From: Haliea sp040221975
GTDB taxonomy: Bacteria > Pseudomonadota > Gammaproteobacteria > Pseudomonadales > Halieaceae
Direction of reading: 5' to 3'
Assembly (NCBI GenBank): GCA_040221975.1
Contig: JAVJWR010000033.1
Coordinates: forward strand, 372,001 to 436,000
Length of the DNA: 64,000 nucleotides
Each line of letters begins with the position of its first letter. Positions within the stretch are counted from its first letter, which is position 1. A program made the position numbers and the translations under genes. This document shows positions 8,566-16,216 of this stretch, piece after piece. The notes beneath the pieces are model-generated. The model was not told the DNA's origin and did no database searches. It was given only the letters and a program-made list of their open reading frames with translations.

Positions 8566-8653
8566 GGTGGGCTGGCTGAGTGGTCGAAAGCGGCGGTCTT
8601 GAAAACCGTTGAGGGGCAACCCTCCCGGGGTTCGAATCCCTGGCCCACCGCCA
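8566..8653 (+). tRNA. tRNA-Ser(UGA), copy A
   Basis: An 88-nt class II tRNA with encoded CCA. The acceptor strand GGTGGGC pairs with GCCCACC, the anticodon loop CTTGAAA gives anticodon TGA, and there is a long variable arm and the T-loop GGTTCGAATCC. It reads UCA and, by wobble, other UCN serine codons. Confidence 0.97.
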
Positions 8654-8661
8654 ATCAAAGG

Positions 8662-8693
8662 AAAAGGGGCTCCCGCAAGGGTGCCCCTTTTTT
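8662..8693 (+). terminator. terminator of tRNA-Ser copy A
   Basis: AAAAGGGGC pairs with GCCCCTTTT around an inner CCC/GGG stem and a GCAA loop, ending in a T-run. It begins 9 nt after the CCA end of the tRNA. Confidence 0.85.
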
Positions 8694-8943
8694 CTTTGAT
8701 GGTGGATGAGCCCGGACTTGGTTCGGCCCCCCCCGGTTCGACAAAACGCGGCCCCGGGAGCGTTTTGCAACGAGGCGCGCAGCGCCGAAGCCCAAGAGGG
8801 GCCACAACAGCCCCCGGGGCAGTCATGCCTTCTTCATCTCCTTGTAAAGACTCCTTCGCCTTAATGTCACATTTTATGGGCATTCTTCAAGTATCGCGAA
8901 TCTCTGAAAACTACCGATCTTCAACTTCAACAAGGTGTCGAGC

Positions 8944-10554
8944 ATGATTACAAAGAAAACCAGAATCTGCATCGCTGTTGCACTTGCAACTGCGAGCGCC
9001 CTCGGGAACACTCAGGTCCTCCCTGACCATCAGACTTCCAGCCCCTGGTTCCAGCAAGCGAATGACAGTATCGCTTTCAAGGAACAGACCATGAGCGCCC
9101 CCTCTGCCACTGCCAGAAACGTGATTCTGTTTGTCGGCGACGGCATGGGTATCAGCACTCTGACGGCGGCGCGCATTCTCGAAGCGCAGCGCGCCGGAGC
9201 TGAATTTGGTGAAGAGAATGAACTCTACTTCGAGAATTTTCCCCATACCGCCCTGGTGAAAACCTACAACACCAATTCGCAGGTACCGGATTCAGCGGGA
9301 ACCATGGGTGCGATGGTCACCGGTTTAAAGACTGACATTGGAGTATTTGGCTACGACGAAACCGTCGAACGTGGCGATTGCAGCTCCATCGGCGATGACA
9401 ACAAGTTGGCTACCTATCTTGAAATGGCCGAGGTTGCGGGCATGTCCACCGGAATCGTCTCGACCGCTCGCGTCACCCATGCCACACCTGGAGCGCTTTA
9501 CGCCAAGACGCCCGACCGCAATTATGAAGATGTTTCCGACATACCCGAGGATGGTAGCTGTGCTGGTCAAATCGAGGATATCGCGAGCCAACTGATCAAT
9601 TTCGAATCGAACATGGAAGCCTCCTTCGAGAACATTGATGTGGATGGTATCGAGGTAGTGTTGGGTGGCGGTCGCCGCCACTTCATCCCGAACGACGCCG
9701 GCTTCAATGTGGAGAAGCCAGCAGACGCGGGCGCGGAAGGCGATCGCACCGATGGCCGTGATCTTCCTGCCGAGTGGCTGGAGTTGTACGGATCCGGGGC
9801 TGTCTACGTTACCGACCAGGCCGGATTCGACGCGATCGATACCGAGAGCACTGACAAGATCCTGGGCCTGTTCAACGAGTCCCACATGCAGTACGAGGCA
9901 GACCGCAGCAATGACATCGCCGGTGAGCCGTCAATTGCAGAGATGACCAGGAAAGCAATAGAGGTGCTGGACAACAACCCCAACGGATTTTTCCTGATGG
10001 TGGAATCCGGCCGTATAGACCACGCCCACCACGCCGGCAACGCAGCAGGCGCCCTCACCGACACCATCGCGATGGCGGAAGCGGTGAAGGCAGCATACGA
10101 TGCGACCGATCCCGACGACACGCTGATTCTTGTTACGGCCGACCACAGCCATGTCATGACCATGGGCGGCTACGTGGTACGAGGCAATCCAATCCTCGGC
10201 AAGGCCGTCTATTCCGAAGGGGCCGGCCCGGAACTGGCGCACGACTCACTGCCCTTTACCACCTTGAACTACAACAACGGTCGGGGCTTCTGTGATCTTG
10301 GCGGCGAAACCGACTCTGATGCAGGATATGGATGCGCTATTACTGCCGGCATGCGCAGCGATCTCAGCGCTGTCGAAACAGAGACGGATGGATACCACCA
10401 GGAAGCATTGGTTCCTCTCGATTCGGAAACGCATGCTGGCGAAGATATCACCATCCACGCCACCGGCCCGGGTTCGGCTTTTGTGCGCGGCACCGTTGAA
10501 CAGAGCATGGTCTTTCACATTATGAATAACGCTCGGCCGTTGATCGGGGAGTAA
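8944..10554 (+). CDS. secreted alkaline phosphatase, PhoA family
   Basis: A 536-residue PF00245 alkaline phosphatase that releases phosphate from organic monoesters outside the cytoplasm. A signal peptide spans about residues 1-23 (MITKKTRICIAVALATASA). Metal and active-site motifs are ILFVGDGMG, DSAGTMGAMVTG with the nucleophile Ser, a DHAHHAGN-like stretch, TADHSHV and ETHAGED. The ATG at 8944 has AAGG 8 nt upstream and is preferred to the GTG at 8935. It ends 13 bp before a close paralogue and is probably co-transcribed with it. It lies between two tRNA-Ser copies. Confidence 0.93.
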   Translation: MITKKTRICIAVALATASALGNTQVLPDHQTSSPWFQQANDSIAFKEQTMSAPSATARNVILFVGDGMGISTLTAARILEAQRAGAEFGEENELYFENFPHTALVKTYNTNSQVPDSAGTMGAMVTGLKTDIGVFGYDETVERGDCSSIGDDNKLATYLEMAEVAGMSTGIVSTARVTHATPGALYAKTPDRNYEDVSDIPEDGSCAGQIEDIASQLINFESNMEASFENIDVDGIEVVLGGGRRHFIPNDAGFNVEKPADAGAEGDRTDGRDLPAEWLELYGSGAVYVTDQAGFDAIDTESTDKILGLFNESHMQYEADRSNDIAGEPSIAEMTRKAIEVLDNNPNGFFLMVESGRIDHAHHAGNAAGALTDTIAMAEAVKAAYDATDPDDTLILVTADHSHVMTMGGYVVRGNPILGKAVYSEGAGPELAHDSLPFTTLNYNNGRGFCDLGGETDSDAGYGCAITAGMRSDLSAVETETDGYHQEALVPLDSETHAGEDITIHATGPGSAFVRGTVEQSMVFHIMNNARPLIGE

Positions 10555-10567
10555 GGAGCTAATGACA

Positions 10568-12310
10568 ATGAAACCGAAGAATGAATACAAACTGCTTGCG
10601 GCAGCGTTGATGTCTCTGATCTTGATCGGTTGCAGCGATAATGGAGATGACACGACACCCGCCCCGCCAGGGCCTGCTGAAGACCCCGCTCAGGACGAAG
10701 GGCAAGAGCAGTCCAGGTCGTCTCTGGATCGCATGGATCTGCGCAACAACGTTGACAACGCGTTCTATGTTAACGGCGAAGGGCGCGTTGCTGAAATGTC
10801 CAGCAGTGATCTGAGCGAGGTCCGTGGAGCGGCGAAAAACGTCATTCTGTTCGTTGGTGACGGCATGGGGCCGTCTACAGTAACGGCTGCGCGTATTCGC
10901 GATGGAGAGCTCAAAGGCATGACCTGGGAAGATGGGGTCTCGCGCGACTTCGACGGGCCGGAATCCAACGATCTCTCTTTCGACAGGTTCCCGTTTGCTG
11001 GTTTGGCAAAGACATACAACACCAACTCACAGGTGCCAGATTCTGCTGGCACCATGGGCGCCATGGTCACAGGCGTGAAGACCGACATCGGTGTGTTCGG
11101 ATACGACCAAACGGTAGTTCGGGGCGACTGCACTACCGGCAACACGGGTAACCAGCTGGTAACCAGTCTGGAACTCGCCGAAATTGCCGGAATGTCTACG
11201 GGGATCATCTCTACAGCACGCATTACGCACGCGACCCCCGGCGCCAACTACGCCAAGTCCGTTGATCGCAACTATGAGGACATTTCCGATATTCCCGCAA
11301 GCGGCAACTGCTTCGGGGTGCAGGAAGATATCGCTTCCCAACTCATCTCTTTCGAGACCCGGCTGGAAGAGATGGGCTATGTGGTTGACGGTATTGACGT
11401 TGTTATGGGCGGGGGCCGCCGTCACTTCCTTCCAAACAGCACCGCGTTTAACGTGGAAAAACCGGTCAACGCTGGCGCTGAGGGTGACCGCACCGACGGC
11501 CGCGACCTACCATCGGAATGGCAGGCACTGTATCCAGAGGGTGTGTACGTGACCGATAACGCCGGATTCAATGCTATTAACACGGAGGAAACCGACAAGG
11601 TGTTCGGATTGTTCCAGGAATCCCACATGAACTACGAACTCGACCGCAGCAACGACATCGCAGGTGAGCCGTCACTATCCGAGATGACTTCCAAGGCCAT
11701 TCGAGTTCTCGACAACAACCCCAATGGGTACTTTCTGCAGATCGAGTCGGGACGGATTGACCATGCACACCACGCTGGCAATGCGGCAGGTGCCCTTGCG
11801 GATACAATTGAGTTCGCCAGGGCGGTCCAGACAGCGGTAGATCTGACCAGCGACGAAGATACGCTCATCCTGGTCACGGCGGACCACAGCCATGTCTTTA
11901 CCATTGGCGGCTACGTCAAGCGCGGCAATCCGATACTCGGCAAGGCCATCTACGCGGGTTCTGATGCCGAGGCGCTGGCTGCTGACGGATTGCCCTTTAC
12001 GACTCTGGGCTATACCAACGGCCGTGGCTTTTGTGACCTTGGCTCCGAGACGGATTCCGATGCTGGGTACGGATGCGCTATCACCAGTGGCAGGGTAGAC
12101 ATCAGTTCGGTGGACACCGAGGCTCCGGGCTACCATCAGGAAGCACTGATTCCATTGTCATCGGAAACTCATGCCGGAGAGGACGTCGCGGTATATGCAA
12201 GCGGCCCGGGAGCATCCTTGGTGCGCGGCACCAACGAACAGAACGTTTTGTTCCACATCACCGACTATGCTCTGGATCTGATTGCCAGGGCGAATGCTGC
12301 GGCCAACTGA
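10568..12310 (+). CDS. lipoprotein alkaline phosphatase, PhoA family
   Basis: A 580-residue paralogue of the preceding enzyme with the same motifs (ILFVGDGMG, DSAGTMGAMVTG, TADHSHV, ETHAGED). By eye the core is well over half identical. Unlike its neighbour it begins with a lipoprotein signal ending LILIGC, followed by an acidic, Pro-rich linker and about 70 extra residues, so it is likely anchored in the outer membrane. The start at 10568 has GGAG (10555-10558) 9 nt upstream; the ATG at 10562 would be too close. A terminator follows at 12334. Confidence 0.92.
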   Translation: MKPKNEYKLLAAALMSLILIGCSDNGDDTTPAPPGPAEDPAQDEGQEQSRSSLDRMDLRNNVDNAFYVNGEGRVAEMSSSDLSEVRGAAKNVILFVGDGMGPSTVTAARIRDGELKGMTWEDGVSRDFDGPESNDLSFDRFPFAGLAKTYNTNSQVPDSAGTMGAMVTGVKTDIGVFGYDQTVVRGDCTTGNTGNQLVTSLELAEIAGMSTGIISTARITHATPGANYAKSVDRNYEDISDIPASGNCFGVQEDIASQLISFETRLEEMGYVVDGIDVVMGGGRRHFLPNSTAFNVEKPVNAGAEGDRTDGRDLPSEWQALYPEGVYVTDNAGFNAINTEETDKVFGLFQESHMNYELDRSNDIAGEPSLSEMTSKAIRVLDNNPNGYFLQIESGRIDHAHHAGNAAGALADTIEFARAVQTAVDLTSDEDTLILVTADHSHVFTIGGYVKRGNPILGKAIYAGSDAEALAADGLPFTTLGYTNGRGFCDLGSETDSDAGYGCAITSGRVDISSVDTEAPGYHQEALIPLSSETHAGEDVAVYASGPGASLVRGTNEQNVLFHITDYALDLIARANAAAN

Positions 12311-12333
12311 TCCACTCACCAGCAATACTTTTC

Positions 12334-12365
12334 AAGACCATCGGCCAGTGGCCGATGGTCTTTTT
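12334..12365 (+). terminator. terminator after the phosphatase pair
   Basis: AAGACCATCGGCC pairs with GGCCGATGGTCTT across a very short loop, followed by a run of Ts. The next gene's ribosome-binding site starts only about 6 nt later. That gene is therefore either read by partial read-through or has a promoter overlapping this hairpin. Confidence 0.85.
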
Positions 12366-12380
12366 ACTTCAGGAGCGAAC

Positions 12381-13055
12381 ATGTACAGGACAACCCTTTT
12401 CCTCACACTTGCCATCGCCTCGGCGAGTACCGCTGCGGGCACAGCCTGCTACAAGCCCGATGAAATCGTCGGCGCTCGCTACTTGATATCAAGTAGTGAC
12501 GATGCCGACAAGGAGCGGGAGATCACTATCTTGCGGCAAACCCCATCACGTCTGATCTACCTGTCTCCCGACGACCATCTTACCCAGGTATACGAACGCT
12601 ACTCGGAGACACTGGTCAAGTTGATAGAGTATTTTGACGTCGAGTCCATCGGCGTGGAGCATGACCCCGCACCGACCCACCCATCCAATGACTGGCTCTC
12701 GATGTACCAGATTTTCCCAGCCTCCAGCTTGAACGAGCTCAAGGCCATCGGTGAAAGCGAGGTTCATTGTCTGACAGCAGTTGAATACGCCGGCAAGAAC
12801 AGCGATGGCGCCCATGTTGTGGTGACTTATCTGCCGCAGATAGACCTGCCGGCGTCCATACGGCGCGAAACCGGCAACGCCACCAAAACCTGGTCTCTCG
12901 ATCAACTGGTAACCAGTCGCATGGAGATCGATCAGGCGCTGGCCCGCATCAACACCTATACCTTATATGATTTTGCCGATCTGGGTGACAACGAACAGGA
13001 AGACTTCTTTCGCAAGAGCCGCTATCTCCAATACAAGCTGGGGCACAAGCACTAG
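12381..13055 (+). CDS. exported protein of unknown function
   Basis: A 224-residue protein that I do not recognise. An N-terminal signal peptide (about residues 1-20, MYRTTLFLTLAIASASTAAG) is followed by a mixed alpha/beta-looking sequence with a single cysteine near the start (TACYKPDEIVG) and no repeats or membrane spans. The ATG at 12381 has AGGAG 5 nt upstream. Its position right after two phosphatases suggests a periplasmic role within the same island, but no motif shows what it does. Confidence 0.75.
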   Translation: MYRTTLFLTLAIASASTAAGTACYKPDEIVGARYLISSSDDADKEREITILRQTPSRLIYLSPDDHLTQVYERYSETLVKLIEYFDVESIGVEHDPAPTHPSNDWLSMYQIFPASSLNELKAIGESEVHCLTAVEYAGKNSDGAHVVVTYLPQIDLPASIRRETGNATKTWSLDQLVTSRMEIDQALARINTYTLYDFADLGDNEQEDFFRKSRYLQYKLGHKH

Positions 13056-13086
13056 CGCAGACACCACTGGAGCAGATGCAAGCCCC

Positions 13087-13122
13087 AACCCTCCCGGGGC
13101 TCGAATCCCTGAGCGGCTGCCA
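13087..13122 (+). repeat. degenerate tRNA-Ser 3' half
   Basis: Bases 13087-13110 match the variable/T-arm of the tRNA-Ser copies with one mismatch (CCCGGGGcTCGAATCCCT). They are followed by a diverged acceptor end that still finishes in GCCA. No 5' half is present. It lies between the phosphatase module and the PEBP gene and looks like a remnant of a recombination or integration event at a tRNA. Confidence 0.6.
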
Positions 13123-13136
13123 GGGGAGATCCCCCC

Positions 13137-13616
13137 TCAATCGCGGCGGTAGCGGCCAACCAGGCGATTCATCCCCCGCAGGTGCGGCTCGATCCTCGCC
13201 AGCAGCTCCCACAGGGTGAGCCCCTCCTCGAGCGGCGCGTCATCATCGAGGGCAAGCACCCAGAAATAGTACGAGTGATCGCCATGCCCGTTGGGCGGCA
13301 TCGGCCCGCCATAAGCGGCATCACCGAAATCGTTCTTGCCGTTGGTGTAGCCGCTGTCACCCGCTGCCAGACTTGTGACGTTGCCAGGGATATTGTAGAG
13401 CACCCAGTGCACGAACCCGTAGGTCCCGCGTGGGCTGACCAGTGGCGCATCCGGATCGTGGCAGATTATCGCAAACGCCCTGGTATCTGCCGGCGCATTG
13501 TTCCAGGATAGAGGCGGGGACAGATCTTCACCCTCCCCAGTGTACTGTGCCGGGATGTTATCTCCGTTGCCAAAGGCGGAGCTGGTGAGTTGCAGTTCGG
13601 ACAATGCGAAACCCAT
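13137..13616 (-). CDS. YbhB/YbcL family PEBP protein
   Basis: A 159-residue phosphatidylethanolamine-binding-protein fold protein of the Raf-kinase-inhibitor-like bacterial group. Diagnostic stretches are the DPDAP motif (residues near 51-55), GTYGFVHWVLYNIP and the GPMPPNGHGDHSYYFWV segment that lines the ligand pocket. There is no signal peptide, so it is cytoplasmic. The natural ligand of these proteins is unknown. It is oriented against its neighbours. A minus-strand -10-like TATACT lies at 13647-13652. Confidence 0.9.
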   Translation of the reverse strand: MGFALSELQLTSSAFGNGDNIPAQYTGEGEDLSPPLSWNNAPADTRAFAIICHDPDAPLVSPRGTYGFVHWVLYNIPGNVTSLAAGDSGYTNGKNDFGDAAYGGPMPPNGHGDHSYYFWVLALDDDAPLEEGLTLWELLARIEPHLRGMNRLVGRYRRD

Positions 13617-13846
13617 AACGTTACTCTCTTGCTAAACTTTACCAAGAGTATAGCCGGGGAGCCCGCGGAATGACCAACAGCCTCGCAGGTCTATGTGCTC
13701 CATTACGACCCTCTGCGGTTTGGTGACACCGCACCGTAGTCTTCGGATGTCTCCACAACTTCACCGACAGCTCGCATGAACGCCGATCAACATAACAGCA
13801 ATAGCAATGCTTGCAACTCTGCAGGCACTTGCCTGGGACCAGGCTC

Positions 13847-13874
13847 TTGTGTGCGCGGAGCGGCCCTGTATAAT
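13847..13874 (+). promoter_or_regulatory. promoter of tRNA-Ser copy B
   Basis: -35 TTGTGT (13847-13852), 16-bp spacer and -10 TATAAT (13869-13874), the same layout as copy A, so both tRNA genes are probably expressed. Confidence 0.75.
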
Positions 13875-13907
13875 CGCGCACTCTCGCGCAACGCGGGAAA
13901 ACAATCC

Positions 13908-13995
13908 GGTGGGCTGGCTGAGTGGTCGAAAGCGGCGGTCTTGAAAACCGTTGAGGGGCAACCCTCCCGGGGTTCGAATCCCTGGCCCACCGCCA
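13908..13995 (+). tRNA. tRNA-Ser(UGA), copy B
   Basis: Base-for-base identical to the tRNA at 8566-8653: anticodon TGA in loop CTTGAAA, encoded CCA, 88 nt. It is 5342 bp downstream of copy A in the same orientation. Confidence 0.97.
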
Positions 13996-14002
13996 ATCAA
14001 AG

Positions 14003-14036
14003 AAAAAGGGGCTCCCCCAAGGGTGCCCCTTTTTTT
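14003..14036 (+). terminator. terminator of tRNA-Ser copy B
   Basis: AAAAAGGGGC pairs with GCCCCTTTTT around an inner CCC/GGG pairing, ending in seven Ts. It matches the copy A terminator. Confidence 0.85.
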
Positions 14037-14168
14037 GGTGGTGGATGAGCCCGGACTTGGTTCGAACCCCCCGGTTCGACAAAACGCGACCCCGGGAGCG
14101 TTTTGCAACGAGGCGCGCAGCGCCGAAGGCCCGGAGGGGTCACAACAGCCTTGAGGCTGTTGTGATTC

Positions 14169-14186
14169 ATCCCTGGCCCACCGCCA
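14169..14186 (+). repeat. exact 18-nt tRNA-Ser 3' end, intron insertion point
   Basis: These 18 bases (ATCCCTGGCCCACCGCCA) equal the last 18 bases of both tRNA-Ser genes, including CCA, with no tRNA body before them. Such fragments are the usual core of tRNA attachment sites. The group II intron begins at the next base. The terminator that would follow a tRNA lies on the intron's other side at 16135-16169. Confidence 0.75.
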
Positions 14187-16128
14187 ATCGGGTAGGAGGC
14201 GGGATTGCTCCCGCCGTCCTCCCACACCACCGGGCATACGGTTCCGTACCACGGCGGTTCATATGGCCCATTTGAGCCGGTGATAATAGTCTATCAGCGA
14301 TACCAGTCCCAACCGGTCAAAGAGCTTCTTCGGCAGAGCTTGATTCAGGTGCGAGGCGCCGGCATTCCACCAGGGACCGCGCCCGTTCTGGGCACTATTC
14401 CACGCCCGCTCTTCCTCAAGCCCCAGTCGCATCAGGTTCTTCGCACGCGTATAGGACCGTTTCCATTGAAGCCACAGTACCTGGCGTAAGTGGCGGCGTA
14501 TCCAGCCGTCCAGCTCCTCCAGAACGCTCTTGACCCCGATGTGACGGAAGTAATTAATCCATCCGCGTAATTTGGGGTTCAGTTCTTCAATGATCCGGCC
14601 CAGCGAACGCCCACGGCCCCGGCGGTAGATCGCCTTCAAGTCGCCCCGCAGGCGTTTAACCGCCTTCGGATCAACTCTCAGGCGAACGTTGTACCTCCGA
14701 TTACACACCGTGTAGCCGAGGAACTTTCGCTGCCAAGGGCGGCCCACCCCGCTCTTCTCCCGATTGACCTTCAACTTCAGGGTCTTTTCAAGATAGTGCG
14801 TGACTGATTCCAGCACCCGCTCCCCCGCCCGTTCGCTTCTGACGTAGATATTGCAGTCATCGGCGTAGCGGCAGAACGCGTGCCCGCGCTTTCCCAGCTC
14901 CCGATCCAGATCGGTCAGCAGGATGTTGGATAACAGCGGTGACAAGGGGCCACCCTGTGGGGTGCCTTCCCGCCTCGCCGTCACCAGTCCGCCGGTGCAG
15001 ATGCCCGCCTCAAGGTACCCGCGTATCAGTTTCAATGCCCGCTTGTCCTTCACCTGCCGCGCCACGCGTGCCATCAGCATGTCGTGGTTGACCCGGTCGA
15101 AGAACGCCTCAAGGTCGATATCCACTACCCAGCGGTATCCCGCCTCAACGTAGTCGCGGGCCTGCTTTACCGCCTGACCCGCGTTCCGTCCCGGCCTGAA
15201 CCCGTAGCTGGATTCCGAGAACCCCGGTTCGAACACGGGGCTCAATACCTGATGCAGTGCCTGCTGAATGAGCCGGTCCAGCACCGTGGGTATCCCCAAC
15301 TGGCGCACACCACCACCGGGCTTGGGTATCTCTACCGCTCGCACTGGCTGTGGCTGGTACGTCCCCTCAAGCAACTCTTGCCTATGCCGGGGCCAGTGGA
15401 CCTTCAGGTAACCTTTGAGATCGGCCACCGTCAGCCCATCCACGCCGGGTGCGCCCTTGTTCCGCATCACCCGGTCGTAGGCCCGCTGCATATTCGGTCG
15501 TTCCAGGACCGCCGATATCACATCCATCGGCTCCTCATGGGGATAGCCCCTCCTCACCGTGTCACCCGCGCACTGGTCCGCCGTACCGCGCAGGTACTGC
15601 CCGCGCTCCCCGGTGATCAGGGGCGGTGTTTCAACCACCCTGTCTGCTCTTTCCAGTGTCATCGAGAATCAGGTCCCCAATCTGTTCCACATGTTCAGCC
15701 CTTCAGTGGCCGGTAAACCACCTACTATGGCCTCTGCTGACTTCTGATACCCCATCCCGCCACCTCTCAATGGCGGTAGCCGATGGCAGGGCATCAGACC
15801 TCCCAGGGTAATGCGCGTGACCTTCCCACTTATACCCGCCGCATCTACGTCCGCCGTTTCCGTGCAAGTACCGGGCTTCGAAGATATTTGCCTTCTTACC
15901 CACTGCGACCGCCTCCTATGCGATTCCTGGGGGACGCCTAGTCTTCGTCGGGCCAGTGTTTTGCCTGCGGCTTCCTTCAGATTCCACCTCGCGGTAGACA
16001 CCCTTGCCGTTCGGCTAATCGTTCCCCTTACCGGGCCGATGGCGGACTTGCACCGCCAAGTCATCCGGCCACCACCACGTGTACCGGAACAGCGCCAGTC
16101 ACGGCGCTACGCGCCATGCCTGGCGCAC
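14187..16128 (-). mobile_element. group II intron, bacterial class C type
   Basis: An intron of about 1.94 kb on the minus strand. The 5' end reads GTGCGCCAGG from 16128, a typical group II start. The 3' end has a domain V-like hairpin (ACCGCCG pairing with CGGTGGT) and a domain VI hairpin (GGCGGGA-GCAA-TCCCGCC), ending CTACCCGAT at 14187. Domains I-IV surround a reverse transcriptase. In its own orientation it lies just after a terminator hairpin plus T-run, the target preference known for class C introns. Exact ends are inferred from motifs. Confidence 0.85.
14259..15662 (-). CDS. ltrA: group II intron reverse transcriptase/maturase
   Basis: A 467-residue intron-encoded protein that splices the intron and copies it into new sites. 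Family stretches are NKGAPGVDGLTV, YGFRPGRNAGQAV, the catalytic YADD (in FCRYADDCNIYV), EGTPQGGPLSPLLSN and the maturase region LRGWINYFRHIG. No H-N-H endonuclease domain follows, as expected for class C. The reading frame is intact, so the element may be active. The true start could be an internal Met (MDVISAVLERPNMQ, 45 residues in). Confidence 0.94.
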   Translation of the reverse strand: MTLERADRVVETPPLITGERGQYLRGTADQCAGDTVRRGYPHEEPMDVISAVLERPNMQRAYDRVMRNKGAPGVDGLTVADLKGYLKVHWPRHRQELLEGTYQPQPVRAVEIPKPGGGVRQLGIPTVLDRLIQQALHQVLSPVFEPGFSESSYGFRPGRNAGQAVKQARDYVEAGYRWVVDIDLEAFFDRVNHDMLMARVARQVKDKRALKLIRGYLEAGICTGGLVTARREGTPQGGPLSPLLSNILLTDLDRELGKRGHAFCRYADDCNIYVRSERAGERVLESVTHYLEKTLKLKVNREKSGVGRPWQRKFLGYTVCNRRYNVRLRVDPKAVKRLRGDLKAIYRRGRGRSLGRIIEELNPKLRGWINYFRHIGVKSVLEELDGWIRRHLRQVLWLQWKRSYTRAKNLMRLGLEEERAWNSAQNGRGPWWNAGASHLNQALPKKLFDRLGLVSLIDYYHRLKWAI

Positions 16129-16134
16129 AAACAG

Positions 16135-16169
16135 AAAAAGGGGCGCCCTTGCGGGCGCCCCTTTTTTTT
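16135..16169. terminator. bidirectional terminator next to the intron
   Basis: AAAAAGGGGCGCCC pairs perfectly with GGGCGCCCCTTTTT around TTGC and has T-runs on both strands. It resembles the tRNA-Ser terminators in sequence and was probably the terminator of the truncated tRNA unit at 14169 before the intron entered. On the minus strand it is the hairpin immediately 5' of the intron. Confidence 0.85.
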
Positions 16170-16216
16170 GCTTGCTGCCTAGCCGACGTGAAAGCCGGGG
16201 AAAAAGCGTCAGTTGA

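Larger units (their letters stand above)
8501..8812 (+). repeat. tRNA-Ser repeat unit, copy A
   Basis: This stretch holds a promoter, tRNA-Ser, a terminator and about 110 bp of trailing sequence. It recurs with few mismatches at 13843-14150. The tRNA is identical in both. The downstream parts share ATGAGCCCGGACTTGGTTCG, then a GC-rich segment ending CACAACAGCC. The two copies flank the alkaline phosphatase region. Confidence 0.88.
13843..14150 (+). repeat. tRNA-Ser repeat unit, copy B
   Basis: Second copy of the unit at 8501-8812, with the same promoter hexamers, tRNA, terminator and trailing sequence. The trailing part ends here in a perfect hairpin, CACAACAGCC (14141-14150) / GGCTGTTGTG (14155-14164); in copy A the second arm is lost. 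Confidence 0.88.

Noticed and set aside
8860..8890. Possible Pho box before the alkaline phosphatases (TGTCACATTTTATGGGCAT)
   Set aside because: Only one half resembles the PhoB consensus and no second half-site follows at 11 bp, so I do not call it, although phosphate control of these genes is likely.
8501..16169. Prophage or integrative element with integrase at the tRNA-Ser genes
   Set aside because: No integrase, transposase, phage or conjugation gene is present; the only mobile protein is the intron reverse transcriptase.
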